Below, piece by piece: positions 30,121-38,686 of a stretch of 64,000 nt of DNA. The notes below the pieces were generated by a model, which saw only the letters and a program-made list of their open reading frames with translations, was not told the origin of the DNA and searched no databases. Position numbers and translations under genes: made by a program. Every line of letters starts with the position of its first letter. Position 1 is the stretch's first letter. Source of the DNA: CBDCUW01 sp965222745 (GTDB taxonomy: Bacteria > Planctomycetota > Planctomycetia > Pirellulales > Pirellulaceae); assembly GCA_965222745.1 (NCBI GenBank), contig CBDCUW010000005.1:3844001-3908000 (forward strand). Reading direction: 5' to 3'.

Positions 30121-30378
30121 ATGCATATGGGCAAAAGCTTACTCGCGTACGAACTGTCTTACTGGCCAAGTGACATCATCACGGAGACGTACGAGCTCTT
30201 CCTCAAGTGTGAGACACCAGCTGATGCATTGGTAACCATCTATCTCTTCTGCCTCGCTCTTGCAGTCGCCGTCGCCATCATTCACAACACCTATGTCGCA
30301 GCTGGAATCTATGAACCGTTTTTCCAGGTTTCAGACCTGATCGTTTCCGATCTGTTTCTCTTTCAACGTTCGACGTGA
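30121..30378 (+). CDS. Small membrane protein, 85 residues, unknown
   Basis: The frame is open from 30091. The ATG at 30121 (MHMGKSLLAYELSYWP) is preferred because the earlier start lies next to the terminator tail. One clear membrane segment is seen (ALVTIYLFCLALAVAVAII). The C-terminus is short and polar. It follows a terminator, so it would need its own promoter, which I cannot place. Confidence is limited. Confidence 0.45.
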   Translation: MHMGKSLLAYELSYWPSDIITETYELFLKCETPADALVTIYLFCLALAVAVAIIHNTYVAAGIYEPFFQVSDLIVSDLFLFQRST

Positions 30379-30468
30379 ACAATCAGATCTACGCTCGTGA
30401 GTTCAAAGGGGGAGGGGTCTCCAGAATCTGCTAAACAAAGCACTCTGTTTCCAGCGGTTGAGCTCCTG

Positions 30469-30480
30469 GGTCAATTGACC
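30469..30480. repeat. Perfect palindrome GGTCAATTGACC
   Basis: This 12-base palindrome lies in the 270-base gap before the toxin-antitoxin genes, about 170 bases from the antitoxin start. It could be an operator, but nothing proves it. The remainder of the gap holds only loose inverted repeats. Confidence 0.35.
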
Positions 30481-30648
30481 TGGTTTTCCGGTTGTCCGTG
30501 CTTCTTATCCCTTCACCGATGCCCCCATTCGCTACGCAAGCTACGCCCACCGGTGAGGGTCATGCGGATGAAGGGAACGAAGCACTCGCAAACTTGAGTA
30601 GTGATCTTTTCTTTGATTTCAGTTACAAGACTGTGCTACTATCGATCT

Positions 30649-30876
30649 ATGGCAAAGTCTGACAAAGAACTTGGTCTCTTTCATCGGTTCATTGGCCGCC
30701 ACCTTGCGAATGGCGATTCAATTTCACCCGACGACGCATTGCGAGCCTGGAAGGCACAGGCTGATTCATTGCTGTCCATTCAACGAGGACTTGATGACGT
30801 TGCTACCGGCCGAACGACGCCGTGGAGAGAATTTGATCGAGAGTTTCGAAAGAAAAACGACATCCCGCAAGATTGA
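30649..30876 (+). CDS. Putative antitoxin of a ParE-type toxin-antitoxin pair
   Basis: This 75-residue protein (MAKSDKELGLFHRFIGRHL) has the size and helical, charged make-up of antitoxins paired with ParE toxins. It overlaps the toxin start by one base in TGATG. The frame opens at 30601, but the ATG at 30649 is the natural start. A PDDALRAWKAQ segment and a charged C-terminus (FDREFRKKNDIPQD) are typical of toxin-binding tails. The known DNA-binding folds are not obvious, so its family is open. Confidence 0.72.
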   Translation: MAKSDKELGLFHRFIGRHLANGDSISPDDALRAWKAQADSLLSIQRGLDDVATGRTTPWREFDREFRKKNDIPQD

Positions 30877-31199
30877 TGGGATTTCAAGTCGATTTCTCAA
30901 TCGAAGCAAAGCAGAACATCGCCGAAATTTATCACTGGATTTGCGAACGCTCGGTGCAGGGTGCAGATCGGTGGTATCAAGAACTTCTCGCCGCAGTCGA
31001 ATCTCTTGAGATGGCAAGCTCCGTTCCAGGTCACGTGGCTCCCGAGTCAGAAGAGTTTCCGATCGAGGTACGTCACTCTGTGTTTAAGGTGCCTCGCGGG
31101 CGCCCGTATCGCATTGTGTTTCAGGTAGAGGAGGGGAGGATTCAAGTTCTCTCAGTGCGTGGAAAAGGAATGAAGTACGTTGAGCCGATAGAACATTGA
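30876..31199 (+). CDS. RelE/ParE-superfamily toxin
   Basis: This 107-residue protein has the ParE pattern: FSIEAKQNIAEIYHWICER at the N-terminus, a helical centre, and the C-terminal beta sheet PYRIVFQVEEGRIQVLSVRG. ParE toxins inhibit gyrase, while RelE relatives cut mRNA; the target here is not determinable. It starts with the ATG at 30876, directly coupled to the antitoxin stop. Such modules commonly stabilise integrated islands. Confidence 0.85.
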   Translation: MGFQVDFSIEAKQNIAEIYHWICERSVQGADRWYQELLAAVESLEMASSVPGHVAPESEEFPIEVRHSVFKVPRGRPYRIVFQVEEGRIQVLSVRGKGMKYVEPIEH

Positions 31200-31303
31200 T
31201 CCCGGTTGCTGTGACGATTCGAGACAAGGAGAAGTGACAGCAAGCCATTGTCGTGCTACTTGCGATTGGTCGTGATTTTGGTTTTCGACTGACGAGGTTT
31301 CAC

Positions 31304-31573
31304 ATGGCAATGAAGTTTGATCCGGGCCAACTCGGAATAACACCAGGGGCTCAAGAGGCGATCCCAAGTGAAGAGGTCCAGGCAGCGTTTAACAGACACG
31401 TGCAAGGCGATTGGGGAGACACTTGCGACGATGACAGCGCCCAGAACGAATGGGCACTAAAGAATGACGCTCGGTTGTTGTCGGTTTACACGTCGGAGTC
31501 CGGCGAAACATTTTGGATCATCACAGAAGCTGATCGTTCATCAACTACGATCCTTCTGCCGAGCGAATATTGA
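31304..31573 (+). CDS. Small conserved mobile-element protein, 89 residues
   Basis: The sequence MKFDPGQLGITPGAQEAIPS...GDWGDTC...FWIITEADRSSTTILLPSEY belongs to a widely distributed small family found on plasmids and islands. It is often misannotated as restriction-modification related. Its function is not known. The ATG at 31304 is used; an ATG two codons later (31310) is equally possible. It lies alone after the toxin-antitoxin pair and 135 bases before an insertion sequence. Confidence 0.75.
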   Translation: MAMKFDPGQLGITPGAQEAIPSEEVQAAFNRHVQGDWGDTCDDDSAQNEWALKNDARLLSVYTSESGETFWIITEADRSSTTILLPSEY

Positions 31574-31708
31574 ATAGGTTTTTGTCTACGACCCAAGTTG
31601 CTCTAGCGATTGCCGCTGGAGCGACACGTTTCCCATCATTGGCAATGAGTTGCATCGAGAACTGTACATTGCCAGAAAAATGTGCTATTGATCGCAGTAG
31701 TATAGAGA

Positions 31709-33367
31709 CTGCACTTTAGGCGAGAACATACAGAATGAGCATTCTGGAATTGAAATCTTAGGTGTGATCGTTGCGTGAGGGTACGATAGCGGTCAGCCCG
31801 CGAGGCTCATGAGTGTGTCGAACATCGCTTTCCTTTTTCGCTTCTCGGATCGGTTGGGTATGTCCACGAAAAATCGTTGGGTCAGCATTTCACCGGCAAC
31901 CCACCGTCGATGGTCCGCGTGAGAGGGCCGTCGATCAGGATTGTCCCAGGGACGATGGCTTCGGTCCACCAACACATGGGCTGATCTGTCCCAACACTCC
32001 AGTTCGACAAGCGTGTAGAGCCACCCGCAGACGTTCCAGCAAGCGATGTTCGACCAAACGTTGCGAACTTGCTGCTGCCCAGCGCCCCATACTTCTTTCA
32101 CATCGTGGAAGTGCTCTTCGATCGCCCAGCGATCCGCGGCTGTTTCCAGAATCATTTGCGCGTCCATCTCAGTATCGGTGCTGAAGTATGCTGCCCAACC
32201 ACCGTCGTTGTGGGTCACCAATACCACCCGAATCTCGCCACCGACCATTTCGCTGGTGGCAACAAAGCTCTTGTAGCGGCAGGTCACTTCCTGGCCGCGA
32301 TGCTCATAGACCAGGGCTTGCCAACCCTTGCGGTGTCCAGCACGCTTGGAAAGACTGATCCGGTTCTTGCCGTACTTTCGAGGACGCCCACGCTGACCCG
32401 GCTTCCGCGCCTGCGGAACGTCAAACAACTTGGCATCTTTGCGCAGTCGGCTGACCACGGTCACTCCCAATTCCTGCATCGGCAGCAGGAATGGCCGAGC
32501 CGCGTACGCACCATCAGCGACGACCAAGATCTTTGCAAGAGAGCCCAACCATCGGATGTGGCCTACCAGCTTCTTGACCAACTCGACGGCTAGTTCATGT
32601 TTCGTGCGAAATTCCCAACCGTACTTCTCGCTCAACTGATCGACATCACACATTCGGACGTAGAGAGATGAGAGAATCGGCAGCGCGATGGTGCCCCAAG
32701 ATAGATGCCGAATCAAGATCGCCAGACAGACCCAGTTGTGTCCATAAAGCCACTGTCCATCGGCTGGCCCGGGTGTGGGATTGTGATGAACGTTGGCTCC
32801 TTCAACACAGCGTCCGTAACGTTTGGTAGGGCTGTCATCGAGGCCCAGTTTCCAGTAGCCATCAGGCCCCGGATCGAATCGGGCAACGATGCTCGATAGG
32901 ATCGGTATCATCAGCGATGCAACTTTTGGGCCAATCGCGGCAAGTTGATCATAGAAGAAATCCCAATCATCACGGACGCCGGCAGAGCGAAACCAGCTAC
33001 TGACGGTCCGTCGCGACTTCGCCAGCATGGCGCCCGCCATGATGATTGGCAGTCGGAACGCACTCCGCGAATCGAGTAGGCGTTGCATCTCCGCGACCAA
33101 CTTCGCGATGCCTCCAACTAACGGTACCTGGGCTTGGCGAGTCGATCGCCGATTTTGATTGCGCTGATTGAGCCGTTTCCGTTTGTCGTGTTGGGAACGC
33201 TTCGCTTTCTTGCCATGTCGAGCTTGTGTTGGTTTTCGAGAACGTTTACGCTTGGCCATCCTTGGCTCTCCGGGAACTGGTGTTGTGTAGTTACCACCTA
33301 AATCCCTGAGGGCCGTTTTCGTTGCAAGACCACTTCACGATCTTCTAAGATTTCCCCTAAAGTGCAG
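31709..33367 (-). mobile_element. Complete insertion sequence with DDE transposase (1,659 bp)
   Basis: The terminal inverted repeat is CTGCACTTTAGG at 31709-31720, with its complement at 33356-33367. Both ends are flanked by ATAGAGA (31702-31708 and 33368-33374), a 7-bp target duplication. One full transposase gene lies inside on the minus strand. The element appears intact. Confidence 0.92.
31793..33259 (-). CDS. DDE transposase (IS4/IS701-superfamily type)
   Basis: This 488-residue transposase has a strongly basic N-terminus (MAKRKRSRKPTQARHGKKAK). Candidate DDE residues lie in YWKLGLDDSPTKRYG, ILVVADGAYAARPFL and AADRWAIEEHFHDVKE, the last being the Y/W-x-x-E-x-x-x-x-x-K type block. It fills most of the element bounded by the CTGCACTTTAGG repeats. 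The exact IS family is uncertain; the 7-bp duplication fits few members of IS701, so IS4-like is kept general. Confidence 0.88.
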   Translation of the reverse strand: MAKRKRSRKPTQARHGKKAKRSQHDKRKRLNQRNQNRRSTRQAQVPLVGGIAKLVAEMQRLLDSRSAFRLPIIMAGAMLAKSRRTVSSWFRSAGVRDDWDFFYDQLAAIGPKVASLMIPILSSIVARFDPGPDGYWKLGLDDSPTKRYGRCVEGANVHHNPTPGPADGQWLYGHNWVCLAILIRHLSWGTIALPILSSLYVRMCDVDQLSEKYGWEFRTKHELAVELVKKLVGHIRWLGSLAKILVVADGAYAARPFLLPMQELGVTVVSRLRKDAKLFDVPQARKPGQRGRPRKYGKNRISLSKRAGHRKGWQALVYEHRGQEVTCRYKSFVATSEMVGGEIRVVLVTHNDGGWAAYFSTDTEMDAQMILETAADRWAIEEHFHDVKEVWGAGQQQVRNVWSNIACWNVCGWLYTLVELECWDRSAHVLVDRSHRPWDNPDRRPSHADHRRWVAGEMLTQRFFVDIPNRSEKRKRKAMFDTLMSLAG

Positions 33368-33404
33368 ATAGAGAGAAAGTGCAGCGAAACTCAAAGGAGG
33401 TCGT

Positions 33405-33653
33405 ATGGAATTTGAAGAACTAATCAACGGGGCACGAGTACTTCAGTACGCCGAACTGGAATGCCACGGTGCGACCTATCCGGCATTACTGATGCGAAGC
33501 CCGGCGGGCGTTTGTTTCCATTTGGTGTGCGAGCAGGTTGCACACTATCGGGAGCAGCAATGCGGCACGACCCACACTCATACGGAGCCGGCAGCATTCG
33601 ATCTGCGGTACGCACCCAACCTGCCGTTTTCGGGACTGAAGCTAGTCAAGTAA
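33405..33653 (+). CDS. Unknown small protein, 82 residues
   Basis: It starts with an ATG after the strong ribosome-binding site AAAGGAGG. The protein (MEFEELINGARVLQYAEL...) is mixed alpha/beta with an HTHTE cluster near residue 57. It contains two cysteines but no clear metal site. I do not recognise it. The insertion sequence lies only 37 bases upstream, and may have separated it from its promoter. Confidence 0.55.
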   Translation: MEFEELINGARVLQYAELECHGATYPALLMRSPAGVCFHLVCEQVAHYREQQCGTTHTHTEPAAFDLRYAPNLPFSGLKLVK

Positions 33654-33695
33654 TCTATAGATGCAGCTTGAAGCCATTGCGTTTCCCACACCTGC

Positions 33696-33726
33696 CCACA
33701 GTGAAGCTCTGGGGCCTTCACTGTGG
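33696..33726. repeat. Strong intergenic hairpin
   Basis: CCACAGTGAAG and CTTCACTGTGG are perfect 11-base arms with a 9-base loop. No T run follows. It lies 43 bases after the stop of the small protein gene. The rest of the gap to 33998 shows no gene or other signal. Confidence 0.6.
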
Positions 33727-33998
33727 ACAGCTATGGAAAACACTCCTTCCAGATTAGTGCCAGCAGATAAAAAAAGGTAGCGACTGTGTATACGTGATCT
33801 GAGACCCTCGGATAGGCTCTTAGAATCGCAGCTGAGTCCAAATTTGAACTGGGAATCGACTAGGTGATAAGATATGAAGGCCGGGAATGATTCGTTTCTT
33901 GAAACGCACTCCTATTTCCATCCGTACACTGCAATGATTCCTACCTTCGGCACGGCGGACTGTAGTAAAAAAATGCCTTCTAGAACCTGCATATCTCG

Positions 33999-35207
33999 AT
34001 GACTCAAATCCGACTCGCAGGGTTGCTGGACTTCCCGCTTTCTGATGACCTGATGTTCCTACCTGAATGCCCTTATCCAATCGGTGAGGGGCGATTCAGC
34101 TGGGTGGGTGTGCAGCATGGGTACGAATCGGCAACCGGAAGTCTCAACCTCTGTGACCTAACCAGTGGAGACCAACGAAGTTTTGAACTTCCTGGTCGTC
34201 CGGGCTTTGCATTTCCGTGCGAGGCGACTGGTCGTTTTGTTATCGGCTGTGAAAGGTCGGTGGGTTTCTTTGACATCGAAAACGGGAGTTGGCGTCCGTT
34301 TATTGATGGGATCGATAGCGATGTAGAAAACACCATCATCAATGCAGGGTTGGTGTACGAGGACAACCTGATTTTTGGAACGAAGGACCTAGAATTCGCC
34401 ACAATGAAAGCAGGTCTGTATTTGTTTCGTGGTAGCGACCAAAAGTTAATTCGTCTTCGCGACGACCAAGTCTGTAGCAATGGCAAGGCGATGATTAGCA
34501 ATGCAGACGGTTGTCGATTGCTTGATATCGATTCGCCCACGCGCAAAGTGGTCAGCTACCAGATCGACATTGCTGCCGGCATTTTGGGACCACCCGAAGT
34601 CGTGCTGGATCTAACTTCAGATCCGGCCGTACCCGACGGTGCAATTCTTACTCCTGACCGTAGCGGACTTATCGTGTCGATGTTTCGGCCTGAAGCAGCC
34701 GAATATGGCGAGACGCGACTTTACGATCTAAGTACTGGCCAACTTCGATGCGTCTGGCAAACCCCTGGTTCGCCCCAGAACACCTGTCCTGCTTTGGTTC
34801 GCCACGATGGAACGATAAAGCTCATCATCACGACAGCGAAAGAGCACATGAGCAGTGAGGATCAACGGAAGTGCCCGAACGCTGGCCGACTGTTCGTTGC
34901 CGAAACCGATTTTTCCGATCTCGGCGACAAACTAGCGCCGGTTTTCGTTGATTCGTTGAGTAAGAACCATGAGTCGAATTCGGCGTCGACCGAAAATCCC
35001 GAGAGCTTTATAGGAGAAGATGATTCGGAACTAGGTCCTCCTAACTTACTAATTGCGTACGACGCTCGACACGTTACACCAGCTGAATACGCCGCCGTTG
35101 TCAAAGCGCTCGGTGATATTGTTCGCGCTGAGGGTGGTGCTGGACTCGTCCATGTTCGCAATGAAGGCTACGACCTCGCAAGAATCGAGGAGTTGGTGCC
35201 CGTATGA
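33999..35207 (+). CDS. SMP-30/gluconolactonase-like beta-propeller protein
   Basis: This 402-residue protein has SMP-30-like repeats: YPIGEGRFSWVGVQHG, VCSNGKAMISNADGCRLLDI, VPDGAILTPDRSGLIVSMF and a late CPALVRHDGTIKLIIT. The fold is a six-bladed calcium-dependent lactonase-like propeller by family, although catalytic residues were not verified. The C-terminal 75 residues (LLIAYDARHVTPAEYAAVV, then GLVHVRNEGYDL) form an extra segment that resembles short alpha/beta adaptor domains fused to diverse proteins. The stop overlaps the next start as ATGA, so the two genes are coupled. Confidence 0.72.
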   Translation: MTQIRLAGLLDFPLSDDLMFLPECPYPIGEGRFSWVGVQHGYESATGSLNLCDLTSGDQRSFELPGRPGFAFPCEATGRFVIGCERSVGFFDIENGSWRPFIDGIDSDVENTIINAGLVYEDNLIFGTKDLEFATMKAGLYLFRGSDQKLIRLRDDQVCSNGKAMISNADGCRLLDIDSPTRKVVSYQIDIAAGILGPPEVVLDLTSDPAVPDGAILTPDRSGLIVSMFRPEAAEYGETRLYDLSTGQLRCVWQTPGSPQNTCPALVRHDGTIKLIITTAKEHMSSEDQRKCPNAGRLFVAETDFSDLGDKLAPVFVDSLSKNHESNSASTENPESFIGEDDSELGPPNLLIAYDARHVTPAEYAAVVKALGDIVRAEGGAGLVHVRNEGYDLARIEELVPV

Positions 35208-35980
35208 GCGACCAAACGCAGAATCAGCCAACGGATCCAGATTCAGCGCCGATCGAGGTCAGCACGCTTGCGGTCAAGGTGAAGGGACGCACGTCACATC
35301 AAAGCTATGCGCCACCTGAAAACACGGCGGAACTTTGGGGTCGTTTGAGAAAGCACGTTCTCACATTGGCGGAAATGACAGTGTTGGTTCCCGTTACCGT
35401 TGTCGTTGGTGCCGTGAATCTTGTCGGTGGTGCTTGTAGCGTTTTCACACGACCTCCGCGCGAAGATTTTGAAGTCGAGGCAGAAAAGGTTGAAGGAAAA
35501 CGGCGAGAGGAATCTTCAAAGCCACAAAGCAATGTTGTCCCTGACCCAAGTGGGCCGCAGGAGCAAACATCCGAGATCGAAATCGCGTTGAAGTCTGCCC
35601 AGTCCTTGTTGGACCAATTTCGCGAGAGGGGATTGCAAGTTGGATTCCGCAAGCTGCCCAACGGGAAGGTCGCGCTGATTATCGTGCCACCGGATGAGTT
35701 CAATGCGACCGAAGAGCTGCTAGAACACAAGTCAATACCAAAACTTGCTACTCAGCAATCGCTGGATGGTGACGCGACATCGCTTGACAGATCGGTTGCG
35801 GAATTGGACTTGACCCTGCAAGCATTAGGAGCCCTTCACAAACTTCAGATAAGCACGGTGCGTCAACTAGTTGGACTAAGTGCCGCCGATTTGTTGGAGA
35901 TTGATGGATTTGGCGAGTTATCGCTTGAAGCCGTGCGTCGTGAACTATTAACACTTGGGTTGCACCTAGACGGTGATTAG
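35204..35980 (+). CDS. Membrane-associated protein with RNA polymerase alpha-CTD-like domain
   Basis: This 258-residue protein has a polar start, one hydrophobic segment near residues 55-80 (VLVPVTVVVGAVNLVGGACS), a charged linker, a small alpha/beta part, and a C-terminal domain. The last domain reads ELDLTLQALGALHKLQISTV, then LVGLSAADLLEIDGFGELSL and ends LLTLGLHLDGD. This follows the alpha-CTD pattern of RNA polymerase closely (LxLSVR...L...I.T..ELV....ELL.I..FG..SL.EI...L...GL.L). It is coupled to the SMP-30-like gene. A helix-hairpin-helix fold for binding DNA or a partner is inferred; a role in transcription is not shown. Confidence 0.68.
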   Translation: MSDQTQNQPTDPDSAPIEVSTLAVKVKGRTSHQSYAPPENTAELWGRLRKHVLTLAEMTVLVPVTVVVGAVNLVGGACSVFTRPPREDFEVEAEKVEGKRREESSKPQSNVVPDPSGPQEQTSEIEIALKSAQSLLDQFRERGLQVGFRKLPNGKVALIIVPPDEFNATEELLEHKSIPKLATQQSLDGDATSLDRSVAELDLTLQALGALHKLQISTVRQLVGLSAADLLEIDGFGELSLEAVRRELLTLGLHLDGD

Positions 35981-36304
35981 CCGCACGTATAAGGTCAGCT
36001 CCTGGTCGGCGTCATTTAATGTCGTTTCGGACAAGTGGTTGTCGCTGTACAGTATCCGTTTACTACAGTTGCTGGTTTTGACCGATAACCTTTCTTATCA
36101 GTCAATCATTGCGTGCAATCGGTCACCCGCACTCACTGTTTAGCGGCAATTAGTTTTGCCGTTCCGCGACAATTAGAACTCCCGGGTTGAGGCGGCTTAG
36201 CGTTGAGTTTCACGCTGGCGTTTCTCATCCCAGCGACAATTAGAATTCCCGTCTCAGGGGTCTTCTTTCAACATCGCAAAATCCCGATCTTTACGGAGTT
36301 TGCG

Positions 36305-38641
36305 ATGGTCACGGATGGACAAGTCAAAGAATTGCGGCGACTGCTCGATCAAGGCAAGACGCTCGCCGCGGCAGCAAGGATGACTGAAATGACGGAGAAG
36401 ACAGCACGACACTATCGCGATGACGATTCGCTGCCATCGCAGCGAAAGAAAGCTCGTACGTATCGAACGCGAGTCGATCCCTTTGCCGACGTTTGGCATG
36501 AGGTACAGTCCAAGCTCGAAGACGAACCACGGCTGAAAGCCAAGACGCTCTTCGATTGGCTGCAGCAGCAGTATCCCGGCAAGTTTCCCGATTCGACACG
36601 GCGTACCTTCGAGCGGCGAATAGCCAAGTGGCGAAGCTTGCACGGCCCCGCCAAAACAGTCTTCTTTGCCCAACAGCATCATGCCGGCACTCTGGCCGCG
36701 AGCGATTTCACAGTCTGTAACGAACTGGGGGTGAAGATCGCCGGAGCGCGGTTCGATCACACACTATTCCATTGCGTGCTGACTTACAGCAACGTCGAAT
36801 CCGTTTCCCTGTGCTTCTCGGAATCTTTCGAGGCACTCAGTGAAGGGATTCAAAAAGCGTTTTGGGAATTCGGCGGTGTGCCTCAGCGGCATCGAACCGA
36901 TTCGCTCAGCGCGGCAGTGCGAAATCACTCCAGTCGTAAGACGCTCACCGACCGCTATGCCGCGCTGATGGATCATTACCGCTGCCAAGGAGAACGCACC
37001 AATGCCAGATGCGCCAACGAAAATGGAGACGTGGAATCATCCCACGGCCACTTGAAGGATCGAATCGACCAGGCCTTATTGCTCCGTGGAAGTCGCGAAT
37101 TCGCCAGCCGCGAAGACTACATGTCGTTCGTTGAGCAGCTCATCGCCCGCGCCAATGCCAATCGCCGCGATCGCTTCCTCGCCGAGCAAGCGTCACTGGG
37201 AAGATTGCCAGAGCATCGGCTCGACACGGATGACTTTCTGACCGACATCGGTGTCAGCAAGAGTAGCACCATCCAGGTACGCACCAATACCTATTCTGTG
37301 CCAAGCCGGTTAATCGGACGGAAGGTCGACGTGCGAATCGGTGCCGAGCAGATCGTCGTCACGCACCAAGGCCAACACATCCAAACGATGGGCAGAATCT
37401 TCGGCAAGAAGGGAAAGAATATCAACTATCGCCACATCATCGACTCACTCGTTCGCAAGCCGGGCGCCTTTGCCAATTACCAGTACCGCGAAGAGATGTT
37501 TCCGACCAGTCAGTTTCGGATCGCCTATGACATCCTGCGTGAGGCTCACAGCGAACGAGTGGCCGACAAGATCTACGTCCAGATTCTCGAGATTGCCGCT
37601 CGTGAAAGCGAAGAGGCTGTCATTGATGCATTGCGACTGACGATCGCATCAGGCGAGCAGATCAGTGTCGACCGGATTGGCGCATTGGTCGCCGACGCAG
37701 TCAATCTTCCAGCGGCGACCGATTTGGAGGTCGAGCTGCCTGACCTGACCGATTTCGATTCCTTACTTCACTCGTTCGACAAGGAGAGTCCGTGCGATGA
37801 CCAAACCGACCACCAAGAAACCTCGAGCCACCGAAGTTGCGGTGGATCGAACAGCGCGACTGACCGACCAGTTTCGCGAACTTCGGCTGCCGAGCTTTCG
37901 GGATCATTTCCAACAGTCGGCGACGCGAGCGGCGACGGAGAATCTCAGCCACCTGGACTACCTTTCGGAGCTGACGACGCTCGAATGCGAGGCACGAAGG
38001 GAAGGTCGCATCCGGCGTTTGATGAAACGGTCGAAACTGCCGCTGGAGAAGAACTGGGAATCGTTCGATCTCAAACGATTACCGCTGGCCGTGAGGCGGC
38101 AGCTGGAAACTCTGCGCGACGGCTCGTTCTTGGATCGTCGCGAGAACGTTCTGTTGTTCGGCAAGCCGGGCTCGGGAAAAAGTCACGCCTTATGCGGATT
38201 GGCCGAACAACTAATCTTCCGGGGACACAGCATGTTGTTCACGACTTGCAGCCTGCTGGTTCAGCAACTGTTGATCGCCAAGCGGGACCTGCGACTGCCG
38301 AGATTCATCAAACAGCTCTCGACCTTCGAGGGATTGATCATCGACGACTTGGGGTATGTGCAACAGAGCCGGGAGGAGATGGAAGTGCTGTTCACGCTGC
38401 TGGCCGAACGCTACGAACGAGGAAGCGTGCTGCTGACGAGCAACCTGGCCTTCAGCAAGTGGGATCAAATCTTCAAAGATGCAATGACGACCGCAGCGGC
38501 GATCGACCGCTTGGTCCATCACAGTGTGATCATCGAGCTGAACGTGCCCAGTTACCGAGTGGAGACGGCAAAGAAAACCAAATCGACATCGAGCAAAACC
38601 ACAAAGTCGAATTCATGACAGGGAATTCTAATTGTCGCTAA
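36305..38641 (+). CDS. istA: IS21 transposase IstA, with an unusual readthrough over istB
   Basis: IstA sequence runs from the ATG at 36305 for about 498 residues: HTH start GQVKELRRLLDQGKTLAAAARMTEMTEKTARHY (key part KTLAAAARM), integrase core (ASDFTVCNELG, VPQRHRTDSLSAAVRN, GDVESSHGHLKDRIDQALLL in parts), and a C-terminal IstA domain up to LLHSFDKES. No stop then follows, and the frame stays open across all of istB until 38641, for 778 residues in total. The last 280 residues are not IstA-like. The usual istA stop just before istB is absent, perhaps through a one-base change. Confidence 0.85.
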   Translation: MVTDGQVKELRRLLDQGKTLAAAARMTEMTEKTARHYRDDDSLPSQRKKARTYRTRVDPFADVWHEVQSKLEDEPRLKAKTLFDWLQQQYPGKFPDSTRRTFERRIAKWRSLHGPAKTVFFAQQHHAGTLAASDFTVCNELGVKIAGARFDHTLFHCVLTYSNVESVSLCFSESFEALSEGIQKAFWEFGGVPQRHRTDSLSAAVRNHSSRKTLTDRYAALMDHYRCQGERTNARCANENGDVESSHGHLKDRIDQALLLRGSREFASREDYMSFVEQLIARANANRRDRFLAEQASLGRLPEHRLDTDDFLTDIGVSKSSTIQVRTNTYSVPSRLIGRKVDVRIGAEQIVVTHQGQHIQTMGRIFGKKGKNINYRHIIDSLVRKPGAFANYQYREEMFPTSQFRIAYDILREAHSERVADKIYVQILEIAARESEEAVIDALRLTIASGEQISVDRIGALVADAVNLPAATDLEVELPDLTDFDSLLHSFDKESPCDDQTDHQETSSHRSCGGSNSATDRPVSRTSAAELSGSFPTVGDASGDGESQPPGLPFGADDARMRGTKGRSHPAFDETVETAAGEELGIVRSQTITAGREAAAGNSARRLVLGSSRERSVVRQAGLGKKSRLMRIGRTTNLPGTQHVVHDLQPAGSATVDRQAGPATAEIHQTALDLRGIDHRRLGVCATEPGGDGSAVHAAGRTLRTRKRAADEQPGLQQVGSNLQRCNDDRSGDRPLGPSQCDHRAERAQLPSGDGKENQIDIEQNHKVEFMTGNSNCR
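37797..38618 (+). CDS. istB: IS21 helper ATPase IstB
   Basis: This 273-residue AAA+ protein has Walker A in LLFGKPGSGKSHALCGLA, Walker B in GLIIDDLGYV, and sensor-type TSNLAFSKW. IstB selects target DNA and stimulates IstA. Its ATG overlaps the istA frame, which here continues through it. The C-terminal tail is Ser/Thr/Lys-rich. Length agrees with the family. Confidence 0.92.
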   Translation: MTKPTTKKPRATEVAVDRTARLTDQFRELRLPSFRDHFQQSATRAATENLSHLDYLSELTTLECEARREGRIRRLMKRSKLPLEKNWESFDLKRLPLAVRRQLETLRDGSFLDRRENVLLFGKPGSGKSHALCGLAEQLIFRGHSMLFTTCSLLVQQLLIAKRDLRLPRFIKQLSTFEGLIIDDLGYVQQSREEMEVLFTLLAERYERGSVLLTSNLAFSKWDQIFKDAMTTAAAIDRLVHHSVIIELNVPSYRVETAKKTKSTSSKTTKSNS

Positions 38642-38686
38642 AGAGGAAAACTAATCGCCGCCGAACACTCACTTCACATTGCGGAC

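Larger units (their letters stand above)
36137..38667 (+). mobile_element. Complete IS21-type element 1 (2,531 bp)
   Basis: The left end starts TGTTTAGCGGCAATTAGTTT, and the right end is its inverted relative TGTTCGGCGGCGATTAGTTT. Both ends carry further copies of GCGACAATTAGAAYTCCC as expected for multi-repeat IS21 ends. The flanks are CTCAC at 36132-36136 and 38668-38672, a 5-bp duplication. It holds istA and istB on the plus strand. It lies between the alpha-CTD-like gene and a small coiled-coil gene. Confidence 0.92.
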
